A stretch of 64,000 nt of DNA, taken from assembly GCA_965601955.1 (NCBI GenBank), contig OZ271855.1, positions 1,116,001-1,180,000 on the forward strand, given 5' to 3'. The position numbers and the translations under genes were made by a program. Of the stretch, positions 25,637 to 34,849 are shown piece by piece. Below the pieces are notes generated by a model, which was not told the origin of the DNA, did not search any database, and saw only the letters and a list, made by a program, of their open reading frames with translations. How positions within the stretch are numbered: the stretch's first letter is position 1; each line of letters starts with the position of its first letter. The stretch comes from RHLJ01 sp965601955. Lineage in GTDB: Bacteria; Bacteroidota; Rhodothermia; Balneolales; Balneolaceae.

Positions 25637-26755
25637 ATGAAAAGAACAATCACCTGCATACTTGTACTACTATTATTCCAGGAATTTGCCTCTGCTCAAT
25701 TCCGGGTTAAAACGGGAGCTTATCAAGGGTATGAGTGGAACATCTTCAGGAACCCAGAAACGCTCATCCAGTCAGAAGATACGTTGGGGAGAAGCGATTT
25801 ATGGAGTAATTCAAACTATAATGAGTTATTCGTTAATACCGACTTTTTCAAGAGATGGGGAAGCAAACGGTTAAAGCTCAGCGGCGATGTAAGAGCCAAT
25901 GTGTACCACCAACAGAATAGCGCTCAAAAAGAGTTCTACCGCTTATATGCTTCCTATAGAACCAAATATGCAACAAGGAAGTTCTTTGAAATTTCTCCAA
26001 GCTTCTCAAGAAAAACACAGGCTCCGATAGACCAAAGCGATCTTATTTTCAGAAGCCGATTTTCCTATTCACAGGTATTAGCTCCGTTGCATTTCGACTT
26101 CTATCTCAAAAAGCAAAGGTGGCTACGATTTGAGACCAGCTACCGATATAAATCGTACGATGCTACTTCCAATGACAAGACTCACTACCATGGATTTGAA
26201 GCTCAGGCTTTGTATTCCAAAAGATGGAAAGGAAAGATTACAAGTGAGATTGAGTTGTTCGCCGAATGGAATTTGAGAAACCAAACAGAATTAGAATTTG
26301 CCACTCAAAGCAGCCCGGAAGAAATAAAAAAGAGATCATTCGAGTCCTACACATTTGGAAGTAATCTGAGTTTTCGGACAAAGAGCAATTCTTTCAAAAT
26401 CGAATTCCCGGTTTCTTATAAAGTATTCAATGATTCACCCAGTAATCGACTCGATTATTCTCAAATCGTAGCAGGAACTAAACTCTCATTTGATCTGGGA
26501 AACGCCAGGGTAATTCAAAATTTCTCTGGGACTCTCAGAGATTTCTCCACGATTTCAGTGTCTGAAGATGAACTTCTGAATTACAAATTCATTCGCAGTT
26601 CCACTACGGTAACTGTACCTATCATGAATAAATTTAACTACATCGCAAAGGCGTCCTTAATAAGGAGATTATCGAACAGGTCTACCATGAGGAGCAGCTC
26701 ATTTAGAGGATATTTCAGCTCTTACATAGAGACAGGCATAAGTATAAGCTTGTGA
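25637..26755 (+). CDS. Outer-membrane beta-barrel protein, unknown function
   Basis: The ATG at 25637 places a clean signal peptide at the N-terminus (MKRTITCILVLLLF..ASAQ); an upstream in-frame ATG at 25598 would add 13 polar residues before it. The 372-aa protein is made of alternating amphipathic strands with many aromatic residues at strand ends (FYRLYASYRTKYATRKFFEI, WLRFETSYRYKSYDA) and ends IETGISISL. This is typical of a porin-like or DUF-type outer-membrane barrel in Bacteroidota. No catalytic motif is visible. It is convergent with the CarboxypepD_reg-like gene, and the two share a bidirectional terminator. Confidence 0.7.
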   Translation: MKRTITCILVLLLFQEFASAQFRVKTGAYQGYEWNIFRNPETLIQSEDTLGRSDLWSNSNYNELFVNTDFFKRWGSKRLKLSGDVRANVYHQQNSAQKEFYRLYASYRTKYATRKFFEISPSFSRKTQAPIDQSDLIFRSRFSYSQVLAPLHFDFYLKKQRWLRFETSYRYKSYDATSNDKTHYHGFEAQALYSKRWKGKITSEIELFAEWNLRNQTELEFATQSSPEEIKKRSFESYTFGSNLSFRTKSNSFKIEFPVSYKVFNDSPSNRLDYSQIVAGTKLSFDLGNARVIQNFSGTLRDFSTISVSEDELLNYKFIRSSTTVTVPIMNKFNYIAKASLIRRLSNRSTMRSSSFRGYFSSYIETGISISL

Positions 26756-26776
26756 TTTCTAACCCAACAAAAGATT

Positions 26777-26806
26777 AAAAGCACCTGTGTGAAAGCAGGT
26801 GCTTTT
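26777..26806. terminator. Bidirectional intrinsic terminator
   Basis: A perfect 11-bp inverted repeat AAAAGCACCTG / CAGGTGCTTTT with an 8-nt loop, flanked by A and T runs, lies between two convergent genes. Confidence 0.9.
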
Positions 26807-27925
26807 TTATTGGATAGTATAATTATCGGGGAGAAGTTCTGGAATCCGATGTGTCCAGCCCCAGAAACCATGTAAGGTATATTTCCAGGGTTCAGAATAG
26901 CTGCCAACGAACTTATTAACTACCGCGGTTTGATTGGGGATTTCAATCCATGAGATCTGGTTGTAGTTCCCACTCATTCGAATCTTTCTTTTTAGTAAAT
27001 ACCCTATCTCCTCGTTTATATAGACCACTTTTATGAAATCATATTCTTTGGGTATAAAAAGCTCTATCCATTTACTATCCTTTGGGAGAGTGCTGAATTC
27101 CTGTCTTACGAGTTCTTTAGTGAAGGCTTTATCAGTGTAATCATGATGCCCCTCAAAATTATTCAGGCTTTCCTTCTTGGCTGCAAAAATTTGGAACCCT
27201 TCCTCTTCAAACGAATTACTATCTAACGAACTTAAAAAATGAACAAAAGAACCCTCATAACTTCGTTTCCTTTCTCTTAACCATTTTTGATGTTCTTGTT
27301 CTGAGTCGGCCTTCATTTCCTCAAATTTCACATAAAAACTGGCATTAAAACTATCATTAGAAGAAATACTCTCATCCAGGTAGTACGTGATTTCATATCC
27401 AAGAGCTTTGTTAAGTATCCTTAACGGTGCCTGGCTGGTAGCTATTAACTTAGAATCTGAGTTTTCAAAATCTAATACTTCGGGATTAAGCATCTCCATC
27501 TCCGTAGCGTTTTTTGTATACCCAAAGAAGTGCTTTTTGAAAAGCTCAAGATTTTTTTTCCACTCTTTATTACTTGCCTGTACCTGAATTTGACCAAGTT
27601 CAAAATCTTTTGGTTCAAGGCTCACATTGAAGGTGTGTTTTTCATTTACGGGAAATTGGATTTTAACTGCATGTTCCTTGAATCCAATAAAAGAGAAGAC
27701 AATTACTTGTTCTCCATTTGGAATTCCTGATAGCGCATACTTGCCATCCTTATCCGATATCGTACCTATTGTAGTCTTATTGATAAAAATATGCGCACCT
27801 GGTAAAGTTTCTCCTGTATCCGAGTCGACTATAGTTCCTCGGAGTACATTGCTTTGAGCATAGGCAATGTCGTTTGCGATTATGAAGATCAGGAAGAGCA
27901 AAAAAGATTTGCTGAAACTAAACAT
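26807..27925 (-). CDS. Secreted CarboxypepD_reg-like domain protein
   Basis: From the ATG at 27925 (an earlier ATG at 27934 adds three residues) the protein is 372 aa with a signal peptide (ending DIAYAQ). Residues about 25-110 are a CarboxypepD_reg-like beta-sandwich: LRGTIVDSDTGETLPGAHIF, then GTISDKDGKYALSGIPNGE and VIVFSFIGF, the same module found at the N-terminus of TonB-dependent SusC proteins. No plug or barrel follows; the remaining 260 residues are mixed alpha/beta without recognised motifs, so it is a stand-alone periplasmic or surface protein of a type common in Bacteroidota. Function is unknown. Confidence 0.75.
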   Translation of the reverse strand: MFSFSKSFLLFLIFIIANDIAYAQSNVLRGTIVDSDTGETLPGAHIFINKTTIGTISDKDGKYALSGIPNGEQVIVFSFIGFKEHAVKIQFPVNEKHTFNVSLEPKDFELGQIQVQASNKEWKKNLELFKKHFFGYTKNATEMEMLNPEVLDFENSDSKLIATSQAPLRILNKALGYEITYYLDESISSNDSFNASFYVKFEEMKADSEQEHQKWLRERKRSYEGSFVHFLSSLDSNSFEEEGFQIFAAKKESLNNFEGHHDYTDKAFTKELVRQEFSTLPKDSKWIELFIPKEYDFIKVVYINEEIGYLLKRKIRMSGNYNQISWIEIPNQTAVVNKFVGSYSEPWKYTLHGFWGWTHRIPELLPDNYTIQ

Positions 27926-27997
27926 AGCAGTCAATTTCAGTTAGTATTTATATGCATTGTGGAAGTTGTTAGAAAGCATTCGTAAAACCAAATTGTT

Positions 27998-30067
27998 TTA
28001 CCCCATTCCATAAAAAGAAGCTTTTTCTGCGAAGTAAGGTTCGAATATTTTTTTGAGAGGTTGATGGTCAGGGTGATTAAGCCCAGAATCTTGTTCAATA
28101 AGGTCTCTGGCCCTCTCTTTAGCCTGTGCCAGAATGAATTGATCCTCTACAATATCAGCGACCTTAAAATCAGGCAATCCACTTTGTTTGGTTCCAAGAA
28201 AATCTCCTGGGCCCCGAAGCTTTAAGTCAGCTTCAGCAATCTTGAACCCGTCATTCGTTTCTTCCATGGTTTTAAGTCGGAAGGCACCTGCTTTGCTCAC
28301 TTTCACATCAGGCATTAGTATACAATAACTCTGTCGTTCGCCCCTGCCTATTCTACCTCGTAGCTGGTGAAGTTGAGATAGCCCAAAACGCTCAGCATGC
28401 TCTATGATCATTACAGAAGCATTTGGTACATCAACACCAACTTCTATAACTGTGGTTGAGACCAAAATGTGAAGTTCATTAGCCATGAAGGCTTTCATGA
28501 CTTCATCTTTTTCGTCGGAACTCATACGCCCGTGCAACAGGCCAACATTAAATTCAGGAAATCGGGCTTTTAGCTTTTCATACCCCGCGGTCGCATCTTT
28601 TAAATCCAGTGCTTCTGATTCTTCAATCAATGGATAGATAACATATGCCTGTCCACCGGTATCAACCTCAGATTTCACAAAGGAATAGACGTCCTCTCTT
28701 TTCTTCTCCCCACGAATAGCGGTCTTAACTGGTTTTCTTCCGGAAGGGAGTCCTTTTATAATAGAGATGTCTAGATCAGCATATACGGTCATAGCCAATG
28801 ATCTCGGAATAGGAGTAGCACTCATCACTAATATATGAGGATGCTCTCCTTTATTTAAAAGTTCGGCACGTTGCTTTACTCCAAATCGGTGCTGTTCATC
28901 AATCACGGACAGGCCTAACTTGTGAAACTTAACTTCTTTCTGAATGACTGCATGCGTACCCACTACAATTTGGCAGCTTCCACCTTCAATATCAGTTAAC
29001 ACATCTCTCCGCAGTGCCGTCTTTTGGCCTCCTACCAACAATCGAATATTAATATCCAGGCCTTCCAACTGGTTTGAAAGAGTCCGGAAATGTTGTTCGG
29101 CTAGAATTTCGGTAGGGGCTAAGAACGTTGCCTGGAATCCATTATCCAAGGCCATTAATAAAGCCCCAATTGCTACAATAGTTTTACCGGCGCCTACATC
29201 TCCCTGAATAAGCCTGTTCATTTGCCTGCCTGACCTAACATCTTTTTTGATATCAGCCAGGGCAGACTTCTGGCCATCGGTTAAAACGAAAGGGAGCAGT
29301 TCATTGAAATAGGTAGAGGTATAGTTTCCAAGATTGCCAAATACATGTCCTCGTTCTCTCTCTTTAATAGTATGATGAATCTTCTCCATGCTTAATTCAA
29401 AAAGAAAGAGCTCCTCAAACTTGAACCGATCCAGCGCTTTTTTGTGATCGACATGGCTATTTGGGAAATGAATCATGTGAAAGGCGTCTTGCCGATTTGG
29501 GAAGTTCAAAGAACCTATCATAGTTTTTGGCAAAAACTCCTCCAGGTTCGTTCTGCTTAAAATAGACTGAACCCACTTTCTGATTAAGGAGCTTGTAATC
29601 CTCGCCTTGCTGAATTCTTTATTACCAGGGTAAATGGGAACAATTCTGGAGAAAGCCTCCAGGTCTCCTTCTTCGGCTAGTTTATCAACTTCTGGATGGG
29701 CAATGGTGATGCTTTTTCCATACCTTTTTGCCTGTCCAAAAAAAGCAACAACCTCTCCTTCCTTAAATGCTTTTTTGAAATAAGAAGCTCCTCGAAACCA
29801 AACTCCTTTAATAACACCTGTCCGGTCGTAAATCGAAATCTCAAGCCTTTTCTTTTTCCCAAAGCCTACTTCTTTAATGGAAGTAATTTTCCCGGTAACC
29901 GTTACCTCCTCGTTAGCTCCACGTAGCTGTTTAATAGGCTGAACATTTGTCCGATCTAAATAGCGATAAGGGAAAAGATATAGCAGGTCAGCGGCAGTTC
30001 TTATCCCTGACTTTGACAAAGCTTCGAGTCTTTTTGTTGATAAACCGGGTAAAGTAGAGAGATTCAA
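27998..30067 (-). CDS. recG: ATP-dependent DNA helicase RecG
   Basis: This is a full-length RecG (689 aa), which remodels stalled forks and branched DNA. The N-terminal wedge/OB domain contains VTVTGKITSIKEVGFGKKKR. The helicase core shows Walker A GDVGAGKT (near residue 290), FLAPTEILAEQH (Ia), the DEQH box VIDEQHRFGVKQR (near 395), VMSATPIPRSLA (III), and later STTVIEVGVDVPNA and QLRGRIGRG (V and VI). The C-terminal LKLRGPGDFLGTKQSG motif is RecG-specific. The gene is divergent from rpsL. Confidence 0.97.
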   Translation of the reverse strand: MNLSTLPGLSTKRLEALSKSGIRTAADLLYLFPYRYLDRTNVQPIKQLRGANEEVTVTGKITSIKEVGFGKKKRLEISIYDRTGVIKGVWFRGASYFKKAFKEGEVVAFFGQAKRYGKSITIAHPEVDKLAEEGDLEAFSRIVPIYPGNKEFSKARITSSLIRKWVQSILSRTNLEEFLPKTMIGSLNFPNRQDAFHMIHFPNSHVDHKKALDRFKFEELFLFELSMEKIHHTIKERERGHVFGNLGNYTSTYFNELLPFVLTDGQKSALADIKKDVRSGRQMNRLIQGDVGAGKTIVAIGALLMALDNGFQATFLAPTEILAEQHFRTLSNQLEGLDINIRLLVGGQKTALRRDVLTDIEGGSCQIVVGTHAVIQKEVKFHKLGLSVIDEQHRFGVKQRAELLNKGEHPHILVMSATPIPRSLAMTVYADLDISIIKGLPSGRKPVKTAIRGEKKREDVYSFVKSEVDTGGQAYVIYPLIEESEALDLKDATAGYEKLKARFPEFNVGLLHGRMSSDEKDEVMKAFMANELHILVSTTVIEVGVDVPNASVMIIEHAERFGLSQLHQLRGRIGRGERQSYCILMPDVKVSKAGAFRLKTMEETNDGFKIAEADLKLRGPGDFLGTKQSGLPDFKVADIVEDQFILAQAKERARDLIEQDSGLNHPDHQPLKKIFEPYFAEKASFYGMG

Positions 30068-30186
30068 TTGATATAATGATATATATCTATAAAAAAATTA
30101 TTAAGTCAATTAAGCTGCTTTTGGCACTAGTTTTTACGAGAGTAGACAACATTAGGGAATATGTGGAATTATTAGTGATAAATTTT

Positions 30187-30217
30187 TTGCACAAAATTTC
30201 AAACATCCCGATATTTG
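30187..30217 (+). promoter_or_regulatory. Probable promoter of the str-S10-spc-alpha cluster
   Basis: TTG at 30187-30189 and GATATTTG at 30210-30217 have almost the same spacing as the rRNA promoter at 49243-49274 (30 versus 31 bases from first T to last G) and resemble the Bacteroidota TTG / TAnnTTTG pattern with one mismatch. It lies 40 bp upstream of rpsL. Confidence 0.5.
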
Positions 30218-30257
30218 CAAGCTCTCGATTTGATGGCAATAACCAAATTTTTGAACA

Positions 30258-30632
30258 GTGCCAACTATACAACAACTTATTAGAAAAGGTAGAAAAAGTA
30301 AGGTTCGGAAAACAACTGCTCCTGCTATGCAGAACTGTCCGCAAAAGCGTGGAGTTTGTACCCGTGTTTACACTACCACTCCGAAGAAACCGAACTCAGC
30401 ACTTCGAAAAGTTGCTCGTGTTCGTTTAACCAATGGAATTGAAGTTACCGCCTATATCCCTGGTGAGGGCCACAACCTACAAGAACACAGTATTGTTCTT
30501 ATTCGTGGAGGAAGGGTAAAGGATTTACCGGGTGTTCGATACCACATCATTCGTGGTACACTTGATACTGCTGGTGTTGAGGGTAGAACACAAAGCCGAA
30601 GTTTATACGGTACTAAACGACCTAAAGGGTAA
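30258..30632 (+). CDS. rpsL: Ribosomal protein S12
   Basis: This 124-aa protein is full length and starts at GTG (PTIQQLIRKGRKS follows the initiator). The decoding-centre loops TTTPKKPNSALRK and GGRVKDLPGVRYH are intact, with lysines at both classic streptomycin-resistance positions, so no resistance substitution is visible. It is the first gene of the ribosomal cluster, with rpsG 26 bp downstream. Confidence 0.98.
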   Translation: MPTIQQLIRKGRKSKVRKTTAPAMQNCPQKRGVCTRVYTTTPKKPNSALRKVARVRLTNGIEVTAYIPGEGHNLQEHSIVLIRGGRVKDLPGVRYHIIRGTLDTAGVEGRTQSRSLYGTKRPKG

Positions 30633-30658
30633 CCATTAAGAATTTAAACTAGTCGAGC

Positions 30659-31126
30659 ATGCGTAGAAGAAAAGCAGAAAAAAGAGACGTGCAACCAGAT
30701 CCGATATTTTCGGACAAAATGATTACCCGTTTTGTGAACAACCTGATGAAGGACGGGAAGAAAAATGTTGCTCGTAAAATTGTTTACCAGGCATTCGAAC
30801 TGATTGAAGAAAGAACAGGAGAAACAGGTATTGATGTTTTCCGTTCTGCACTTCAAAATTCTACTCCTGTAGTTGAAGTGAAGTCTCGCCGAGTTGGTGG
30901 GGCTACTTACCAGGTGCCTGTTGAAGTGAGGCAAGAGCGTGGTACTGCCTTGGGAATGAGGTGGTTAATTAAAGCGGCAAGATCAAGAAATGATAAGTCA
31001 ATGTCGCTGCGTCTTTCCAGAGAGCTTATCGATGCTTCTAAGAATGAAGGTGGAGCTGTTCGTAAGAAAGATGAGACTCACCGTATGGCTGAGGCAAACA
31101 AAGCATTCGCACATTTTAGATTTTAA
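30659..31126 (+). CDS. rpsG: Ribosomal protein S7
   Basis: This 155-aa protein of the 30S head starts MRRRKAEKRDV. The motifs VNNLMKDGKKNVARKIVYQA, VEVKSRRVGGATYQVPVEVR and AIRWLI-like MRWLIKAAR are canonical. It organises the 3' domain of 16S rRNA and lies between rpsL and fusA in the usual str order. Confidence 0.98.
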   Translation: MRRRKAEKRDVQPDPIFSDKMITRFVNNLMKDGKKNVARKIVYQAFELIEERTGETGIDVFRSALQNSTPVVEVKSRRVGGATYQVPVEVRQERGTALGMRWLIKAARSRNDKSMSLRLSRELIDASKNEGGAVRKKDETHRMAEANKAFAHFRF

Positions 31127-31146
31127 AAACACTATTCATCACAAAC

Positions 31147-33288
31147 ATGTCTGAAGTTAAAACTGCAATGGATCCTAAAGTTCTCGATACGATGCGCAAA
31201 ACGCGTAACATCGGGATTATGGCGCACATTGATGCCGGTAAAACAACGGTTACCGAGCGTATTCTTTTCTACACTGGTAGAAGTCATAGAATTGGTGAGG
31301 TGCACGATGGTGCTGCTACAATGGACTGGATGGAGCAGGAGCAGGAGCGTGGTATTACTATCACCTCTGCAGCTACACACTGTATTTGGAAAGATCACCG
31401 TATCAATATTATTGATACTCCTGGTCACGTGGACTTTACCGTAGAGGTAGAGCGTTCTCTTCGTGTACTAGACGGAGCAGTATTTGTGCTGTGTTCTGTA
31501 GGTGCCGTTCAGCCTCAGTCTGAAACGGTATGGAGACAGGCTACCAAGTATATGGTTCCATGTATGGCATTTGTGAACAAAATGGACCGTACTGGTGCTG
31601 ACTTTTATAATGTAGTATCTCAGCTTGACGAAAAATTGAATGCAAACCCTATTCCTATCCAAATTCCAATCGGAAGAGAGGAGAACTTTAAAGGAGTAGT
31701 TGATTTGATCACCATGCAAGGTATTGTTTGGGATGAAGCTTCTCTTGGAGCTAAGTATGATGTAATTGACATCCCTGAAGACATGGTTGACAGTGTGAAC
31801 GACTACCGTGTTCAAATGCTTGAAGCTATCGCTGACCATGACGAGACCTTGATGGAGAAATACCTCATGGAAGAGGAGATTTCTGAAGAGGAAATTATTG
31901 AAGCGATTAGAAAAGCAACAATCGCAAAAGACATTACTCCAGTAATGTGTGGTACTGCTCTTAAGAACAAAGGTGTTCAGGCGATGCTTGACCGTGTTCT
32001 TGATTTCATGCCTTCTCCACTTGATGTAGAAGCTGTAAAAGGAATTGATCCTAAGACTGAAGAAGAAGTTACAAGAGAAGCTGATCCAAATGGTCCTTTC
32101 TCTGCACTTGCTTTCAAAATCATGACTGATCCTTATGTAGGTAAGTTGACTTTTGCTCGTGTTTACTCTGGCAAACTTGAAAAAGGATCATACATCTTAA
32201 ACTCTTCTACTGGAAAGAAAGAGCGTGTTGGTCGTCTCTTAGAGATGCATGCCAATGATAAGAAGGATGTAGAAGTTGCTCAGGCAGGTGATATCGTAGC
32301 TGTTGTAGGTGTTAAAGAAGTGTACACTGGTGATACTTTCTGTGATTTAGATAGCCCGGTTATCCTTGAGCAGATCACTTTCCCAGAGCCGGTAATTAAG
32401 CTTGCTGTTGAGCCTAAAACAAAAGCGGACAGCGATAAGCTTTCAACTGGCCTTCAAAAACTAGCGGAAGAAGATCCGACATTTAAAGTTTCTACTGATG
32501 AAGAAACCGGTCAGACTACTATTGCTGGTATGGGTGAGCTTCACCTTGAGATCATTGTTGATCGATTAAAAAGAGAATTTAAAGTAGAAGCTAACGTAGG
32601 TGCTCCTCAGGTATCTTACCGTGAAACTATCTCTGCTAATGTTACTCATCGTGAGACTTACAAGAAGCAGACGGGTGGTCGTGGTAAATTCGCTGATATC
32701 CAGTTTGAGATAGCTCCTATGGAATATTTCGATAACTATGAAGGAAAGAAAGATCGTGTAAATCAGCACGAAGGCTTCGTATTCATTAATGAAGTTGTAG
32801 GTGGTAATATTCCTCGTGAATTCATTCCATCTGTTGAAAAAGGATTCATTGCGGCTATGGAAAATGGTATCCAGGCCAACTATGGAGTTCAAAATATTGG
32901 AGTAAGACTATTTGATGGTTCTTACCACGATGTTGACTCTGACCAGTTAAGTTTTGAGCTAGCTGCAAAGTCTGGTTTCCGTGAGTCAGCGAAAAAAGCC
33001 AAGCCGGTAATGCTTGAGCCTGTAATGAAGGTAGAAGTAACTACTCCGGAAGAGTACATGGGTGATGTTATTGGTGACTTGAACAGTCGTCGTGGAATCA
33101 TCCAGAGCATGAACTCTGATCCTAACGGTTCAGTAGTAAACGCTAATGTTCCTCTTTCTGAGATGTTCGGATACTCAACTGACCTTCGATCTTTGACTCA
33201 GGGTCGTGCAGTATACTCTATGGAATTCGAGGAGTACACTCAGGTACCTGACAAGATTGCTCAGGAAATCATTGAAAGCCAGGCATAA
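31147..33288 (+). CDS. fusA: Elongation factor G
   Basis: This 713-aa translocase GTPase has AHIDAGKTT (G1), RGITITSAATH (switch I), DTPGHVDF (G3) and NKMDRTGAD (G4). Domains II-V follow, with GMGELHLEIIVDRLKREF in domain III and SVVNANVPLSEMFGYSTDLR in domain V. It has a 15-residue N-terminal extension (MSEVKTAMDPKVLDT) before the usual start region. Base composition is ordinary for the window, unlike tuf next to it. The tuf gene follows after 29 bp. Confidence 0.98.
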   Translation: MSEVKTAMDPKVLDTMRKTRNIGIMAHIDAGKTTVTERILFYTGRSHRIGEVHDGAATMDWMEQEQERGITITSAATHCIWKDHRINIIDTPGHVDFTVEVERSLRVLDGAVFVLCSVGAVQPQSETVWRQATKYMVPCMAFVNKMDRTGADFYNVVSQLDEKLNANPIPIQIPIGREENFKGVVDLITMQGIVWDEASLGAKYDVIDIPEDMVDSVNDYRVQMLEAIADHDETLMEKYLMEEEISEEEIIEAIRKATIAKDITPVMCGTALKNKGVQAMLDRVLDFMPSPLDVEAVKGIDPKTEEEVTREADPNGPFSALAFKIMTDPYVGKLTFARVYSGKLEKGSYILNSSTGKKERVGRLLEMHANDKKDVEVAQAGDIVAVVGVKEVYTGDTFCDLDSPVILEQITFPEPVIKLAVEPKTKADSDKLSTGLQKLAEEDPTFKVSTDEETGQTTIAGMGELHLEIIVDRLKREFKVEANVGAPQVSYRETISANVTHRETYKKQTGGRGKFADIQFEIAPMEYFDNYEGKKDRVNQHEGFVFINEVVGGNIPREFIPSVEKGFIAAMENGIQANYGVQNIGVRLFDGSYHDVDSDQLSFELAAKSGFRESAKKAKPVMLEPVMKVEVTTPEEYMGDVIGDLNSRRGIIQSMNSDPNGSVVNANVPLSEMFGYSTDLRSLTQGRAVYSMEFEEYTQVPDKIAQEIIESQA

Positions 33289-33317
33289 GAATTTTTAAAC
33301 GATAAACTAAATTAGAC

Positions 33318-34505
33318 ATGGCAAAAGAGACCTTTCAACGCACCAAGCCCCACGTGAATGTGGGCACCATTGGTCACGTAGATCACGGCAAGACGACCTT
33401 GACGGCGGCGATCACGACGGTAATGGCGAAGACCTATGGGGGAGAAGCCCAGGCCTTCGATCAGATTGACAACGCTCCGGAAGAAAGAGAGCGTGGGATT
33501 ACCATCGCCACGGCGCACGTGGAGTATGAGTCTGAGGCACGTCACTACGCGCACGTAGACTGCCCAGGCCACGCCGACTATGTGAAGAACATGGTAACAG
33601 GTGCGGCTCAGATGGACGGTGCTATTTTAGTAGTAGCGGCTACCGATGGCCCGATGCCACAAACCCGCGAGCACATCTTGCTAGCTCGTCAGGTGGGGGT
33701 GCCTCAAATCGTAGTGTTCATGAACAAGGTAGACTTGGTGGACGATGAGGAGCTTCTTGAGCTGGTAGAGCTGGAAGTGCGTGAGCTGCTTTCTAGCTAT
33801 GAGTTTGATGGCGATGACATTCCTGTGATCCAGGGATCAGCCCTTGGTGCTCTAAACGGCGAAGCGCAGTGGGAAGAGAAGATTGTGGAGCTTATCCAGG
33901 CAGTGGATACCACGATTCCTACTCCAGAGCGTGATGTAGACAAGCCGTTCTTGATGCCGGTGGAAGATGTGTTCTCTATTACGGGTCGTGGCACGGTAGC
34001 AACAGGCCGTATCGAGCGTGGCATCTTGAAGCTTAACGACGAGATCGAGATCGTAGGGATCGTAGAAGAGCCGTTGAAGAGTGTAGTGACGGGCATCGAG
34101 ATGTTCCGTAGGCTGCTTGACCAGGGTCAGGCGGGCGACAACGCGGGGATCCTGCTTCGAGGGATTGCCAAGGAAGACATCCAGCGCGGGATGGTGCTGT
34201 GTAAGCCAGGCTCGATCACCCCACACAAGAAGTTTGAGTGTGAGGTGTACGTGTTGAGCAAAGATGAAGGAGGCCGTCACACGCCGTTCTTTAAGGGCTA
34301 CCGTCCGCAGTTCTATTTCCGAACTACGGATGTAACGGGAGCGTGTGAGCTACCTTCTGGGGTGGAGATGGTAATGCCTGGCGACAATGTGAAGTTGTCG
34401 GTAGAGTTGATTCAGCCGGTGGCGATGGAAGAAGGGCTGCGTTTTGCGATCCGAGAGGGTGGGCGAACCGTAGGGGCCGGAGTGGTAACTAAAATCTTAG
34501 ATTAA
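33318..34505 (+). CDS. tuf: Elongation factor Tu
   Basis: This is a complete 395-aa EF-Tu with GHVDHGKTT (G1), RGITIATAHVEYE, DCPGHADYVKNM (G3), NKVD (G4) and the C-terminal GRTVGAGVVTKIL. It brings aminoacyl-tRNA to the ribosome. Its base composition is strikingly G/C-rich compared with both neighbours: 37 of 60 bases in line 33361-33420 versus 26 of 60 in fusA line 32401-32460, by hand count. The shift begins close to the start codon and ends close to the stop codon, so the coding region alone is affected. This fits gene conversion or transfer of tuf into an otherwise native operon, or extreme codon selection on this one gene. Confidence 0.99.
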   Translation: MAKETFQRTKPHVNVGTIGHVDHGKTTLTAAITTVMAKTYGGEAQAFDQIDNAPEERERGITIATAHVEYESEARHYAHVDCPGHADYVKNMVTGAAQMDGAILVVAATDGPMPQTREHILLARQVGVPQIVVFMNKVDLVDDEELLELVELEVRELLSSYEFDGDDIPVIQGSALGALNGEAQWEEKIVELIQAVDTTIPTPERDVDKPFLMPVEDVFSITGRGTVATGRIERGILKLNDEIEIVGIVEEPLKSVVTGIEMFRRLLDQGQAGDNAGILLRGIAKEDIQRGMVLCKPGSITPHKKFECEVYVLSKDEGGRHTPFFKGYRPQFYFRTTDVTGACELPSGVEMVMPGDNVKLSVELIQPVAMEEGLRFAIREGGRTVGAGVVTKILD

Positions 34506-34518
34506 GGAGTTCTGATCC

Positions 34519-34830
34519 GTGGCAACACAACAAAAAATCAGAATCAAGCTAAAGTCATACGATCATAATTTGATCGATAAATCAGCTGAAAAAATTATTC
34601 AGACTGTAAAATCAACTGGTGCTGTGGTTTCTGGTCCAATTCCATTACCAACAAGAAAAAGCATTATCACTGTAAATAAATCAGTGTTTGTTGATAAGAA
34701 GTCTCGTGAGCAGTTCGAATACAGAGCTCACAAAAGACTTATTGATATCCTGTCTACTGGTTCTCAAACCGTAGACGCTCTAATGAAGCTGGAATTACCT
34801 TCCGGCGTTGACGTAGAAATTAAAGTTTAA
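34519..34830 (+). CDS. rpsJ: Ribosomal protein S10 / NusJ
   Basis: This 103-aa protein starts at GTG, with an AAGGAG Shine-Dalgarno sequence 9 bases upstream that overlaps the tuf stop codon. The motifs KIRIKLKSYDHNLIDKSAEK and GPIPLPTRK are canonical; S10 also works in NusB-linked antitermination. First gene of the S10 block. Confidence 0.98.
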   Translation: MATQQKIRIKLKSYDHNLIDKSAEKIIQTVKSTGAVVSGPIPLPTRKSIITVNKSVFVDKKSREQFEYRAHKRLIDILSTGSQTVDALMKLELPSGVDVEIKV

Positions 34831-34849
34831 CGAAAGGATCAAGAACACA

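Noticed and set aside
30076..30429. 117-codon plus-strand open frame upstream of and into rpsL
   Set aside because: It overlaps rpsL in another frame, lacks family motifs and covers the promoter region.
30258..30632. Possible streptomycin-resistance alleles in rpsL
   Set aside because: Both key positions are Lys (PKKPNS and GRVKDLPG), the wild-type state.
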